NCBI GenBank assembly: GCA_002633025.1
Contig: NMRB01000634.1
Location: 45,641 to 109,640, forward strand
Source: Notospermus geniculatus
Taxonomy: Eukaryota > Nemertea > Pilidiophora > Heteronemertea > Lineidae
Direction: 5' to 3'
DNA: 64,000 bases
Shown: one piece after another, positions 1 through 12,532 of the stretch
Layout: every line of letters starts with the position of its first letter
Position numbering within the stretch: position 1 is the first letter of the stretch
The notes under the pieces: model-generated
The model's database searches: none
Told to the model about the DNA's origin: nothing
Seen by the model: only the letters and a program-made list of their open reading frames with translations
Translations under genes and position numbers: made by a program

Positions 1-2
1 GC

Positions 3-400
3 ACACTTGACACTAGATGGCGTTATCTTCTATAACACCACTAGCGCAGGTGCTAGGTTTCCATCTTGAAAGTAGTGCAGATTACTACATTTTGGTAAAG
101 GTTTTTAACCATCGTGAACAGGCCAGCCGTGTCACCGCCAACCCAGTGGCATCTACGCTAAATGATAGATGATGTTGAAAAGTGGTGCTGTTGGGTTCAA
201 GGCGAATATTTTCAGACTAAAAGGACTTCGTGTTGATAACAAGTGGTATTAGAAATGAAATGAATACTAATTAGAAAGGATTGTGCGATTAGGCCGACCG
301 AACTATTTCTACATGCGCGCCGGCAAAATCCAAAATGGCGGCCTTCCACCTACGCTAGTGGTGAAATGAGGCACGATATTTCGCCGCTAGTGTCAAGTGT
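3..400. mobile_element. Short inverted-repeat element
   Basis: The first 14 bases (ACACTTGACACTAG, 3-16) recur as the exact reverse complement at 387-400. The interior has no gene-like reading frame. This is the layout of a non-autonomous inverted-repeat element. The left flank is cut by the window edge, so a target-site duplication cannot be judged. Confidence 0.55.
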
Positions 401-404
401 GTAC

Positions 405-740
405 AAGATGCACAACGGTAGTTCTACCGTTCGACAATAGGCGTCAGCAGCTGACGGCCCTTCACTCTCCACACGCAGACAAACTCTCCGTGCTTAACAG
501 TGCATGCGTACAAATTCAAATTCAAAGATGCACAGTGCTAGTTTTACAATTCTACAATAGATGGCAGCAGCAGACGGTTCCTCAATCTCCACACACGTGG
601 ATAAACTCTCCATGCTTACCAGAGCATGCGTATAAGAGGCACAAGCTAGTTGAATCATTCCACAATAGATGGCAGCAGCAGACGGACGTCAATCTCCACA
701 CAGGCATACAACTCTCCAAGCTTACCGGCGCATGCGCCAC
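405..740. repeat. Three-unit tandem repeat, about 110-120 bp
   Basis: Three diverged direct units start near 407, 527 and 637. Each has a GCACA-x-x-GCTAG/GGTAG start, then a CAATAGATGGCAGCAGCAGACGG-like core, then CTCCACAC and ACTCTCC-x-x-GCTTA with GCATGCG near the end. The small open frames across it (397-771 +, 582-872 -) follow from the repeat and are not gene-like. From here to about 1390 I see no further gene, although the first exon of ECHDC3 could lie there. Confidence 0.6.
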
Positions 741-1394
741 AGAGGCTATGCAACCATTGGCCAATGAATGATGTCGATACAAATTAGTTAGGCTACGAGA
801 AACAACATGGCCGTGTCGGGAAAAATGAGATTTGCAAGTCTCTGTTTTTACAAGGTTTTCAACTATTTCCATTGATAGATTGAATAAATGAACGTCATGA
901 AAATCATCAAGGGGTGTCGATTTCCTTGTATTCCTAGGAAATTTACCTTGTCATGGTTAGGCCTAATGGCATTCGGCTACAATCGACCCTCTGCTCTCCG
1001 TGAGTCGAGTGCACGTGCGTGCAGTGCCAGTGCAGTGCAGTGCATGCTCCGAGGTTTCCTTTCTCCAACTTTTTCTTTCTCTATCTGCACATTCCAGTTT
1101 ATTGTAGGCCTACCTCCGCCAATGAATGTAATTTTCACGGCTTCAATAAACTTTTTGTAATTTGTAATTTGTAATTTGCTTAGGCCTACAATAATATGAT
1201 GATCATCATCATGTTCATGACAGTACCGCCGTACCGGTAGGCCTATGCAGTGCATTGTCAGGGGATGACCTGTCATGACATCACGTCGCTGCGTATATGC
1301 CCAACACCGTCGACCCAAACTAACCACGAGGTTGAGCTACTAGGCCAGGCCTGCTACCTGACTACAACGTGATTATTTCTCACTTTTCATTCAG

Positions 1395-3360
1395 CTGTTG
1401 ACTGCTTCCAGACAAAGAAGTTTCTCCTGTAGTGTGTCACTTGCTGCTGCTCAGGGCAAACCAAGCGATGAGCGGCTTACCTTGGTTCATGAAGAGAATG
1501 GAATTCGTACCATCACTCTCAATAACCCAAAGAAAAGGTACATCACATCGTCAGCCATACAGGGTGGACTAATGTGCCTATTGGCTTGTGAAATTTTAGT
1601 GTGCCCGGATGATATAGACATGGTAGACTGATGATGCCGTTTGGTTTAAAATTATCTTTGTTGCATTGCGTTTGCTGGCACAGAAAGACTGATAGAAACA
1701 ATCTCTAGACTTCCAAATCCTGACTTTTGAAAAAAATAACTTGTTGTATTTGTTCCATTCCTAGGAATGCTCTCTCATTGGCGATGTTGGAGACACTTAA
1801 GAATGATATCTCGCACGAGATGGACGGCGAGAAACTGAGAGTTATCATCATCAAAGCAAATGGACCAGTTTTCAGCTCTGGACATGATCTGAAAGAATTG
1901 GTGAGGGTCTTTACCGTAGTTTAATCAAATAGCATGTATTCTTGCATGGCATTTTTTTGGCTGTGTAACTCGGCAGGTTGACCTTATCTGAAGCCTAAAA
2001 GCCACCCTTCACATTGTTTATAATGGCTCCCCAGGTGAGTGTGGTATGACCAATCTGCCCTTTCAAATAACCCTGAATGAGCTTTGTCTTTGTCTTCAGA
2101 AAGGACTCAGCTTGCTGTCACTAAAGTGTGTAGAGCCCCTGAAGCCGAAGAAAATTAAAATAATACTGTAATATTCTCTTTCTAGACCAACGACTACCCT
2201 CGGGAAAACCACATAGAGATATTCTCAAAGTGTACAGAGGTTATGAAACTTGTGCAAGATGTGACTGTGCCTGTCATTGCCCAAGTCAGAGGTAGGTAGT
2301 AGGCCTACAGTAGTTGTTAGCTGTAAGATCTCTCTTGATCATTGGTCCGTATTCTAGAAGCCTCCTAAACTCTAAGGTCCACTTGAAGCTTTTGTATTCT
2401 GCCCTGCAAACAACAGCTAAAGGTAAACCTTAGACTTAAGGAAGCTTCTAGAATATGGCCCATTGTGTGGTGACTCTTGTGCCAACATTGTTTTTTTTCT
2501 CAAGTGCATTTGAGGATTTTTAATACCTCAACTGATGATGCATTGTATCTTCCAGGTCTTGCCACGGCTGCTGGGTGCCAGCTGGTTGCAAGTTGTGATA
2601 TTGCAGTCTGTACAGAAAACACCAAATTTGCTACCCCTGGGTGAGTATAATTCACTAAAATCAATGGCAATTATGGCTCGTTCTCACTTGTACAATCCAA
2701 ATTGGTCAGCTGACTCGAATATTGGCATTATGCACTTGTGCTGCATTCACTGTATATTTGCCATGGATCAAATTATGTGTTTCGTTCCTTTCAGAGTGAA
2801 CATCGGCTTATTTTGTTCAACACCAGGTGTCGCTGTCGCACGAGCCTTGCCACGGAAAGTCGCTCTAGAAATGTTGTTCACTGGGCATCCAATCTCAGCA
2901 CAGCGTAAGTGGATCTGTATTCTCAACAAATATCTGCTGATCTATTTGGTTTGTTGCTTCATCCTACATGCGCTGCTTCATGACTACCCATACCGGGCAA
3001 CGTTTTCAGGCCGGTAAGTTCTGGCCACTAGCTTTCAATGACTAGTACCTTGATGTTCGCTTTCTTTTAATTCCAGAGGCTCTCTTGCACGGTCTGGTGA
3101 GCAAAGTAGTCTCCGAGGAATCACTCGAGGAAGAAACACAAAAAATTGCCGAGAGGATCTGCGAGACCAGCAGGATGGTGACGGCGCTCGGCAAGGCGTG
3201 TTTTTACAGTCAGATTGATCAGGATCGGAACATGGCGTACCGTCAAGCGGAAGGCGTCATGGTGTCGAACCTCGGTCTCAAGGATGGACAGGAGGGAATC
3301 AAGGCTTTTATAGAGAAAAGGAAACCTGTTTGGTCACACGGTACGGACAAGGCTTCCTAG
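1395..3360 (+). CDS. ECHDC3: Enoyl-CoA hydratase domain-containing protein 3 (5' exon missing)
   Basis: Six exons splice in phase: 1395-1537, 1765-1900, 2186-2291, 2556-2640, 2795-2904 and 3077-3360 (TAG stop), all with AG acceptors and GT donors. The product has the crotonase fold of ECHDC3. It opens with an Arg/Ser-rich stretch ([13 protein letters not shown]) suited to a mitochondrial targeting peptide, then [17 protein letters not shown], the oxyanion-loop motif [47 protein letters not shown], and the family-typical end [23 protein letters not shown]3 is known as a mitochondrial crotonase-family member whose substrate is not settled. The exon at 1395 starts in phase 0 without an ATG, so a short upstream coding exon is expected; candidates in 1-1390 (for example ATG at 1276) did not join in frame. 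A foldback element lies in the intron at 2345-2461. Recognition is firm; the N terminus is unresolved. Confidence 0.93.
2345..2461. mobile_element. Foldback element in ECHDC3 intron
   Basis: The left end reads GGTCCGTATTCTAGAAGCCT and the right end CTTCTAGAATATGGCCC, so the two ends pair as a hairpin of about 117 bp. It belongs to the same sequence family as the copies at 8527-8729 and 11672-11791: all contain CTCTAAGG/TGTAAGGTC and AAGCTTCTAGAAT. Confidence 0.7.
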
Positions 3361-3400
3361 TGATATGGGGGATTTGGACTTAGTGATTTGATTCATTGGA

Positions 3401-3406
3401 AATAAA
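3401..3406 (+). terminator. ECHDC3 polyadenylation signal
   Basis: AATAAA lies 41 bp after the ECHDC3 stop codon. This is the position expected for a short 3' UTR. Confidence 0.7.
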
Positions 3407-5116
3407 ATGGTGCTAAACGCAACAGGACTTGCTCACATGAACATTTATTAGATCTTATGATTTTGTGATATCTTCCATGTTGTTGGAGTTCTCATCCGCT
3501 GCGTTGCAATGTGGTGGTTAGGAAATGGAGCCTATACATGTACGTGAGCCTGTAATTATGCAGTGATCTTTTCTTGAATCATTGAAATATACAGTAGAAT
3601 CTGAAACATCATAAGGGTTATGTACATTCTGTCTGCTCTGCACTTTGCGACCTATTGACAAGTCTCTGCATGCTTGAAAAAGATATTCCGGCTTCCTCCT
3701 ACGTCTACCAGTTGTACGTCCTCCATGTCTATGTAGTCTCACTTGCATATATTTGGTTTCTACTTGACAGAACATGTGAATCTCGGCCAGTTCACAGCAG
3801 GAGCTCCCTCCCAGCTATTGCTCAAAATATCAGGTATGTGGAGGTAGACTCAAAATGCACTGAACTGGACGCACCAACCTTACTTTATTGACCACGACTG
3901 GTTGGATGTTTTATTAGGCTCCTCTGTTTAGTGAATAGACAATTATCCAAAATAGATTTTCCAAATGGTTTATTTTCAATACTGTAAAAACTGTTTACAA
4001 AACTTGCAGTCCTAGTAATGCATGCAGTTACTACTCTCAACAATGTATCTAACCCAATATTAAAATTACAAGTTAGCGATATCTGCCCTTTATAATGGCG
4101 AAGGCTTGTTCAGTGCTGGTGCTGGATCAACTCAGCTCAAACCGTAGTGATTTCATTGGCAACCATGTTCAACATCCAAAAACCGAACATGCATGTTTGT
4201 TGTGTTTGCAGTTCTGGTAATAATGGTGCACCAAGATAACTCAATTAATCATAACTAAATTCATGATTCCAAAACCTAAAATGCCCTATACTATCTACAG
4301 GCCTAACCGTTTGTACAAAATGGACGGAATTTGACAAAATTTTGTCCAACTTCTTGCAATACATTGTGGACAAATTTCCCTGATAAAGAAAATGAACACA
4401 CTGAAATGTTTCAAGGGAATAAGCATGAAAGAAGTCAACATGGTATCCAAGACTGATGAACGCTCAATCGGGCGACTGACAACTTCGCCACTTATCAGTT
4501 GACGATGTCCTAGGCAATTTTAGTCCACAAGACATGATATACACCTAACAGTGCAAAACAGATCTATTATAAAGCTTGCCGCACACTGGAGCTATCTGCT
4601 GAGCAAAAAGTCGTTCGAGACCGTTTCCTCAGCAGATAGCTCACGTGTGCATGTATTTTTGGTGAGTTTTCTGCCTCGCAAAGATGATCTTGAGCTTCAA
4701 AGACCATCAGATACTTCTGATGGAAATAAAGCTTCTGTCCTATACCTGCCACCTACCCTTATTCTGCAAAGCTTGATATATTATAATACTTAGCTATGCT
4801 CAGTGCTAGGTTAACACTAATATCACAGACTATATTCCCTGTGCAAATTGTCAGATATTATCTTCATTACGTGGCATTGTTAGCACCTTGGATAGCCTAC
4901 GTCTGAACTATTCCTAACACAAAATTTAACCTTGAATTAATGACACTGATGTTTTGCTCACTACATTCGGCACATTTGAAGAGAAGAAGCTTACTGTGCC
5001 CAGTACCCAATCAAATTTTCTCAATGTCATGCACCTCAAAGACTTGACAATACGTCGAGTTGATCTCGTAGGAGCAAAATCCACAAGACCAAGGAGGCTA
5101 ACATCCCTGAAATACT
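3407..5116. other. Intergenic region between convergent genes
   Basis: This interval separates the 3' ends of ECHDC3 and the coiled-coil gene. No open frame has gene-like composition or splice structure. A small imperfect hairpin lies at about 4569-4652, where GAGCTATCTGCTGAG pairs with CTCAGCAGATAGCTC around a short loop. Part of the interval probably holds the 3' UTR of the coiled-coil gene, but I see no AATAAA close after its stop on the minus strand. Confidence 0.6.
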
Positions 5117-8100
5117 TTAGCTAGTATCGACAATCCTGGTCCTAGGACTGCTCGTCTTGGCCATCGTGGCTGACAGACTCCTCATGCTGTCGGCGAGACG
5201 TCCGAACTCCTCCCATTTCTGACTGTTGATACTCCCCTCCAGCATCTTCAGACGGTCTAATTCAGACATCCTCGTTTCTAGAGAATGCATCTGTGAGTAA
5301 AGGTGGAGGACCTCTTGTTCTTTTTGCGAGAGCTGAAAAAGGACAGTGATTCAAAGCTATAGGCAAGATTTGAATGAGACACAGACTGCTGACCATAATT
5401 TCTATGGTTGTGCAGCCCATAAAGATTCAACTCGCATGAAAAAACTCACAGGTGGCGCAGCACTTCAAAGGCTAGATAGCTCTGCAAATATTGAACGGAG
5501 CAGTAGGCCTGCTTGGACTCGGAAAGGCAAAACTAGACTTTAATTTCCTTACCTGTTTCTGGAGATCAGCCACATGGTCAACCAGTAACATCTTATCTCG
5601 TCTCAGCTGTGTATTCTCTGTCTCTATCGTTTTGTGCTCGTTCTCCATCTCAAGGAGGCGACTCCTAGTGGTCGTTGCGTTCAACTCCGTCGACGTGGCG
5701 ACCTGTTCTTGTTTAGCAAGCTGAAGTGGAAGGTGTAAAATTGACTGATGTACGCAGAAACTGAAGAACTGGTTCCCGTGCATGTCTGCATCAACAGGCA
5801 TTTGTAGTGCAGTATCAGTAACAAGGCCACACTGAAAATCCAGTCAAAAAACCTGCTTAGTACACGTCCCTGTTTCTGTTGCCGTAACCTCATCTTAAAC
5901 CATGAAGGGTTCGTGTCGAGAACCTTTCGAGACTAACCTGGGTCATATAATGGTTGCATCGATCCTTCTCATGTTTTAACTGTTCCCGCAGCTGACTGAT
6001 CTCAAACTTTAGTTGTTTCTCGTGTTCTTTGGCTGCTGCCAGCTCCGTGAAGTTCAACGATCGACGTGTGTCTTGATTTTCTCGCAGTTCTTGTTCCTGT
6101 TGATGGAGAATAGAAGCCTCACTCAGCTTGCAAGCCAACACTAATAGGCCAACTATCACCCTCCCTTGTGAGAGGGTAATGACATGATTCTCATTGGCTA
6201 AGAGGAAAGAACATCAAGTTGAAAAATCTTACCCGCTGAACTTGTTTCTGTAGCTCTAAGACCTGCTGGTTGAGTAGCGCGTTCTCCTTCACCAGGTGGG
6301 AACTATCGTCGGATATCTTATTCCTCAGGTAACGATCCTGGTCGGCCTGCATCTCGGTCTCTTTCCATTTTTGGCGCAGAATGCGAATTTCATCCTGTAA
6401 CGTAAGAAATTGACATTATGAATGTCATCAACAATTTGTTGCGGACTCCAAGTGTGATGTGCCCAGATAAAGAGGAGCAAACCTGGAACCCAGGTACATC
6501 AACAAGCAGAACCACAAAACGTACCCTAAGATCCTGGGTGACTTTCTCCTCCATCATCTTAGCACTGCTGTAATACTTCTCCTCGACTTCTCTCAGCTGC
6601 GCCTCCGTCCGGAGTTGTTCAGCTCGTTTCTCATCCAACGCCAGCTGGGTCATCTTGTGCTGGTCTATACGTTCATCCAACTGAAAAATACGTTTAAAAT
6701 GTACATCTGAATCCCCTTATTTAGTGGACACTTTGGCCAGGACACCTCTCTTTCTAAACCACCAAAGTTCAGTCTTACATATAAATATGTCATTTCTGAA
6801 CCTTTCCAAGTGAACCCATGCTGCAAGAGAAAGAGTTGTTCATTAACTGAGACTTGTACCTGGTTCCTGAGCAACGCGATCTTCTGCTCCGCGGACCTCA
6901 ACGCTGCCGTACTTTTCTCCATTTCATCTTTCGCCATCGACAGCTGGAGGTCCTTCCGTGAGATATCTTTCTCCAGTCCACCACTCTCCTTCCTGAACTG
7001 GACAACCTCGTCCATCAGTAGGCGTTTCTCACGAGCGTGGTTATCTGTAAAGGCAAGGAAGACTGTCAAATCCTGCTGGCAAGTTGTGAAATCGGCCAAA
7101 TTCGTCAGTTCTACTCATTTTGACTTCAGAAACTTCTCAAAGAAGTCATTTTCGAGTCCCAAGAGGTCCTTAGAGAAATAGAGGGCTTCGACAACTTGTT
7201 ACACTTCTTACCTTCGGCCGTCCTCAGCCTCTCCAGTAAACGTTCTTTCTCAGTACTGGCAAATTCAATGCTGCCGTCTTTCCTACTCACTTCCAGATGT
7301 AACCCATCAACTTCTGTCTGCATTTGCTGAAAACCAAAGGTATAATTGTCTAATGCAATTGGAATGGAAGGCAAATTGGAAAAAAATTACCATAGGCAAT
7401 TAATTGCAAACGGAACAGAGCTTGGGAATTTGTGTCTTGCTTACCCTGAGTTTTCCTAACATCCTTTCAGCCTCCTGTGACATCACTGGGTGCATTTCTG
7501 TGGCTTTTCTTGCTTGCTCACGGCTGATAAGGGGTTAAGGAGTAGAATGGAAGAGGGCATGACTGACGACAATAAGAAATCTGCTGTGGGAAGAAATCTG
7601 TGCTGGGAATGGAACTCGAAAGAAGGAGGTAGAACATAGAGGCCCGTATTAAAAAAGGGTGTTTTAGAAGACTTAGACATGTGTAACTTCGTCAAACGCA
7701 TGGTGGAAGTGTGTGCATTTAGTGAAGTTACACGTGTCTAAGTAAGTCCTAATCGCGCGATGATCACCCTTTTTGAATACCGGCCAGTGTCATCCTGAAG
7801 AAATCAGGTCCTCTTTGCATCGTTCCCAAACTCGCACAGCACAAGCGTGCAAGCTAGGAGGCGATGCTAAGAAATCGCTAAGATAAGAAGACGTGATTTC
7901 TTCATGATGATGAACTGTCAATATCATTGAATCATCTACTGCCACTTAGATCAACAAAACCATCAGAAAAGGATACAGATAATTGGCCTCAAGTTCTAAG
8001 AAGTAGATCTGTTGTTGGAGATTCTTGATGTACTCCTGCTCAATGTTGGTCAACTCGGTCGATTTGTTGATCTTACTGGAAAAAGAATAGATATAGTGAA

Positions 8101-11100
8101 ACAAAGATTCCTTACAAGATGGATTAAGAAGCAACATTGTAAGTGCAGGTTTAGCACTCTGCTGGATCATTAGCCTACATGCACTGGTTGGTCCGTTCAG
8201 TTGTTCAGAGTTACTTACACAGGTCCTGAGCCATTCATGGTGAAGTTCGCTGCAATATTGCCGGTGCTCCTCCGAAGCCGATCCATGCTGTTACTCCTAC
8301 GCAGAGATGAACCTGTAATGTTGAAGAGAAAATGAAGGATGAGCGAGTCATCATCACTGACACCTGGGCGTAACTCAAAACAACTGGGAGATGATGTCTT
8401 CTTTGAGCAGGTGAGACTGACAGTCACATCCAATCACTAATTTCTGCACAGCACAAGCAAGAGGCTTGGCAGTGTTAGAATGAATTAGGGGCTAAAACTG
8501 AGGCTAAAGTCGTCCTGTGTTTTCCAGGGGCCGTATTCTAGAAGCTTCCTTAAGTGTAAGGTCGACCTTTAGCTATTGTTTGCAGGGTAAAATACAAAAG
8601 ATTAAGGTCGACCTTACACTCAAAATGGCGACTGTAGCATGGTATGGATATCCATATGAATTTGATAGTATGGAAAACCAACCTGTACCAGACTGCTTAC
8701 ACTTAAGGAAGCTTCTAGAATACGGCCCCAGGTTTTTATCCAAGAATGAGAAATCAAATGTGCAATACCGACAAGGAATCCAAAATGGAAAGTCATGGAC
8801 CAAAAAAGATTTCAAGAACAGAAAGGACATTTTTAAGTCACTGTCAAAACAGTAAAATTGACTGATGTACGCAGAAACTGAAGAACTGGTTCCCGTGCAT
8901 GTCTGCATCAACAGGCATTTGTAGTGCAGTATCAGTAACAAGGACACACTGAAAATCCAGTCAAAAAACCTGCTTAGTACACGTCCCTGTTTCTGTTGCC
9001 ATAACCTCATCTTAAACCATGAAGGGTTCATGTCGAGAACCTTTCGAGACTAACCTGGGTCATATAATGGTTGCATCGATCCTTCTCATGTTTTAACTGT
9101 TCGCGCAGCTGACTGATCTCAAACTTGAGTTGTTTCTCGTGCTCTTTGGCTGCTGCCAGCTCCGTGAAGTTCAACGATCGACGTGTGTCTTGATTTTCTC
9201 GCAGTTCTTGTTCCTGTTGATGGAGAATAGAGGCCTCACTCAGCTTGCAAGCCAACACTAATAAGCCAACTATCACCCTCCCTTGTGAGAGGGTAATGAC
9301 ATGATTCTCATTGGCTAAGAGGAAAGAACTTCAAGTTCAAAAATCTTACCCGCTGAACTTGTTTCTGTAGCTCTAAGACCTGCTGGTTGAGTAGCGCGTT
9401 CTCCTTCACCAGGTGGGAACTATCGTCGGATATCTTATTCCTCAGGTAACGATCCTGGTCGGCCTGCATCTCGGTCTCTTTCCATTTTTGGCGCAGAATG
9501 CGAATTTCATCCTGTAATGTGAGAAATTGACATCTATGAATGTCATCAACAATTTGTTGCGGACTCCAAGTGTGATGTTCCCAGATAAAGAGGAGCAAAC
9601 CCGGGGAGACCCAGGGAACCACAAAACGTACCCTAAGATCCTGGGTGACTTTCTCCTCCATCATCTTAGCACTGCTGTAATACTTCTCCTCGACTTCTCT
9701 CAGCTGCGCCTCTGTCCGGAGTTGTTCAGCTCGTTTCTCATCCAACGCCAGCTGGGTCATCTTGTGCTGGTCTATACGTTCATCCAACTGAAAAATACAT
9801 TTAAAATGTACATCTGAATCCCCTTATTTAGTGGACACTTCGGCCAGGACACCTCTCTTTCTAAACCACCAAAGTTCAGTCTTACATGTAAATATGTCAT
9901 TTCTGAACCTTTCCAAGTGAACCCATGCTGCAAGAGAAAGAGTTGTTCATTAACTGAGACTTGTACCTGGTTCCTGAGCAACGCGATCTTCTGCTCTGCG
10001 GACCTCAACGCTGCCGTACTTTTGTCCATTTCATCTTTCGCCATCGACAACTGGAGATCCTTCCGTGAGATATCTTTCTCCAGTCCACCGCTCTCCTTCC
10101 TGAACTGGACAACCTCGTCCATCAGTAGGCGTTTCTCACGGGCGTGGTTATCTATAAAGGCAAGGAAGACTGTCAAATTCTGCTGGCAAGTTGTGAAATC
10201 TACTCATTTTGACTTCACTAACTTCTCAAAGAAGTCATTTTTGAGTCCCAAGTGGTCCTGAGAAGAGGGCTTCGACAACTTGTTACCACTTCTTACCTTC
10301 GGCCGTCCTCAGCCTCTCCAGTAAACGTTCTTTCTCAGTACTGGCAAATTCAATGCTGCCATCTTTCCTACTCACTTCCAGATGTAACCCATCAACTTCA
10401 GTCTGCATTTGCTAAAAATTAAAGATATAATTGTCTAACGCAATTGGAATGGAAGCCAAATTGGAAAACAATTACCATAGGCAATTAATTACAAACAGAA
10501 CAGAGCTTGGGAATTTGTGTCAGTCTTGCTTACCCTGAGTTTTGCTAGCATCCTTTCAGCCTCCTGTGACATCACTGGGTGCATTTCTGTGGCTTTCCTT
10601 GCTTGCTCACGGCTGATAAGGGGTTAAGGAGGAGAAAGCATGACTGATAACACTAAGAAATATGCTGTGCATGACAGACTAGATTGAAGTATCAAGAAAG
10701 AGAACTTTGCTGTCAATGTCAGTAACAGCCTGATTCAGTAACGCAGAATCCCCGTGTCTGTGCTGGGAATGGAACTTGAAAAGAACGAGGTAGAACATAG
10801 AGTATCATTCTGAAGAAATCAGGGGCCATATTTATGAAGCCTTCACAACTTTGCGTTCACACAAATCTATTGTTTGGCTGAACATGCCCTATTGTTCACT
10901 GACTGCCTTACAATAGATTTGCGTGAACGCAAAGTTGCGAATGCTTCATAAATATGGCCCCAGGTGCTCTTTGCATCGCTCCCAGATTCGCACCGCACAA
11001 GCCTGCAAGCTAGGAAGCGATGCTAAGAGGCCATGATTTCTTCAGGATGATAACCTGTCTATATCAATGAATCATCGACTGCCACTTAGATCAAAAAATC

Positions 11101-12532
11101 TTCAGAAAAGGATACAGATAGTTGGCCTCAAGTTCTAAGAAGTAGATCTGTTGTTGGAGATTCTTGATGTACTCCTGCTCAATGTTGGTCAACTCGGTCG
11201 ATTTGTTGATCTTACTGGAATAAGAACAGATACCCGGTATAGTGAAACAAAGATTCCTTCTGTGATGGATTTTAAGAAGCAACTCCAGTGCAGGTTCAGC
11301 ACTCTGCTGGATCATTAGCCTACATTACGGGTTGGTCCAGTTCAGTTGTTCAGAGTTACTTACACAGGTCCTGAGCCATTCATGGTGAAGTTCGCTGCAA
11401 TATTGCCGGTGCTCCTCCGAAGCCGATCCATGCTGTTACTCCTACGCAGAGATGAACCTGTAATGTTGAAGAGAAAGTGAAGGATGAGCGAGTCATCATC
11501 ACTGACACCTGGGCGTAGCTCAAAACAACTGGGAGATGATGTCTTCTTAGAGCAGGTGAGACTGACAGTCACATCCAATCACTAATTTCTGCACAGCACA
11601 AGCAAGAGGCTTGGCAGTGTTAGAATGAATTAGGGGCTAAAACTGAGGCTAAAGTCGTCCTGTGTTTTCCAGGGGCCGTATTCTAGAAGCTTCCTTAAGT
11701 GTAAGGTCGACCTTTAGCTATTGTTTGCAGGGTAAAATACAAAAGATTAAGGTCGACCTTACACTTAAGGAAGCTTCTAGAATACGGCCCCAGGTTTTTA
11801 TCCAAGAATGAGAAATCAAATGTGCAATACCGACAAGGAATCCAAAATGGAAAGTCATGGACCAAAAAAGATTTCAAGAACAGAAAGGACATTTTTAAGT
11901 CACTGTCAAAACAACAAGGAACATCAAATTTGAAGTTGAACCAGCTTCCATAGCATCCTCCCATAGCAAGGCTTTGGTCTCCCTCCTCTTCATACACTCA
12001 CACTGTCACCGGGTTTATGACAGTGGATGAAGAGGAGTGCGGTAAAAACGCTTGCTGTGGGAAGATGCTGTAATCATAATAGTGACAGAAAACTTCATTT
12101 TAAAACCTAACACATCCTGAACTTGGAAATGAAAGTAACTGCAAGAAATACTGAAAGTGAACAAAATGATGAGCTAGAGTTAGAAAAGAGGATCTTACAA
12201 ACACGAGACCAGTAAGTGTGGTGAAGCCGTGGCCATCTTTTTAATAGAGAATCTGTCTCTGACAAATACAAAAACATGGCAAAAGGTTAAGACTGTATTT
12301 TAATTTATGGTGTCTCATGGATCATGTAGATACCCACCAGAGCGACAAAAATAGGACATGAGGAAGCATGAGCAGAGCCAGGCGGTGGCGTTCGTGATCG
12401 TGCTGACCTTGACGTCATGTTTGGTGATGTTGGGGAGGGTGATCTAGGACGCAGAGTTTCTTTCCATTGGAGGACATCAGGAGTTTGTGATCCCAATGGC
12501 TGTGTGATCTCCCTCGACTTTGGTTGAGGCAT
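5117..12532 (-). CDS. Coiled-coil protein, family not identified (with duplicated exon block)
   Basis: Splice phases give an 11-exon, 543-residue model on the minus strand: 12334-12532, 11364-11457, 11116-11214, 10534-10612, 10297-10411, 9967-10151, 9632-9787, 9350-9511, 9055-9213, 5553-5720, 5117-5332 (TAA). The start MPQPKSREITQ is followed by a Ser/Pro/Arg-rich head (RSPSPTSP, SRSARSRTPPP, SLRRSNSMDRLRR), then KINKSTELTNIEQEYIKNLQ and about 400 residues of heptad-like, Glu/Lys/Gln-rich sequence with many EL, QL and LR steps, predicting long coiled coils. The tail is Ser-rich (SMRSLSATMAKTSSPR). Such proteins are often ciliary, centrosomal or cytoskeletal, but no family is claimed. The eight middle exons exist a second time, equally intact, at 8219-8312, 7977-8075, 7445-7523, 7212-7326, 6860-7044, 6525-6680, 6233-6394 and 5938-6096. 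The two sets cannot both be used in frame, so either set completes the same protein. Confidence 0.8.
7641..7786. mobile_element. Foldback element, present in unit 1 only
   Basis: The ends GGCCCGTATTAAAAAAGGGT and CCCTTTTTGAATACCGGCC pair, and TTAGACATGTGTAACTTC pairs with GAAGTTACACGTGTCTAA nearer the centre. The matching place in unit 2 (about 10801) reads straight through from AACATAGAG to TATCATTCTG, so unit 2 is an empty site. Confidence 0.75.
8527..8729. mobile_element. Foldback element with CAG flanks (unit 1 copy)
   Basis: The ends GGGGCCGTATTCTAGAAGCT and AGCTTCTAGAATACGGCCCC are perfect complements, with AAGTGTAAGGTCGACCTT pairing further in. The element is bordered by CAG on each side. 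It contains an extra segment of about 80 bp (near 8610-8695) that the unit 2 copy at 11672-11791 lacks. Confidence 0.8.
10822..10961. mobile_element. Foldback element, present in unit 2 only
   Basis: The ends GGGGCCATATTTATGAAGC and GCTTCATAAATATGGCCCC pair, and AACTTTGCGTTCAC pairs with GTGAACGCAAAGTT. Both flanks read CAG, and unit 1 has a single uninterrupted CAG at the matching place (AAATCAGGTCCTC, near 7804). That supports insertion with a 3-bp CAG duplication. Confidence 0.8.
11672..11791. mobile_element. Foldback element (unit 2 copy)
   Basis: A 120-bp near-perfect hairpin equivalent to 8527-8729 without the internal extra segment. The arms run GGGGCCGTATTC through AAGGTCGACCTT and back, with a loop of about 30 bp. 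Confidence 0.8.

Larger units (their letters stand above)
5734..8851. repeat. 3.1 kb direct duplication, unit 1 (coiled-coil exons)
   Basis: Bases from GTAAAATTGACTGATG at 5734 recur from 8852. The unit holds the eight middle exons of the coiled-coil gene with their introns. Exons and introns both match the second unit with scattered substitutions and small indels. Unit 1 alone has the foldback at about 7641-7786 and an extra segment of about 80 bp inside the foldback at 8527-8729. Confidence 0.88.
8852..11913. repeat. 3.1 kb direct duplication, unit 2
   Basis: This unit repeats 5734-8851 in the same orientation and ends within CTGTCAAAACA near 11913, where single-copy sequence resumes. It lacks the 7641-7786 foldback of unit 1 and instead has a different foldback at 10822-10961. 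Acceptors of two exons changed from CAG to TAG (next to 10411 and 10151), which still fits the AG rule. Confidence 0.88.

Noticed and set aside
1276-1331. Arg-rich peptide MTSRRCVYAQHRRPK as the first exon of ECHDC3
   Set aside because: Its donor leaves two extra bases, and joining it to 1395 gives an immediate stop, so the phase does not fit.
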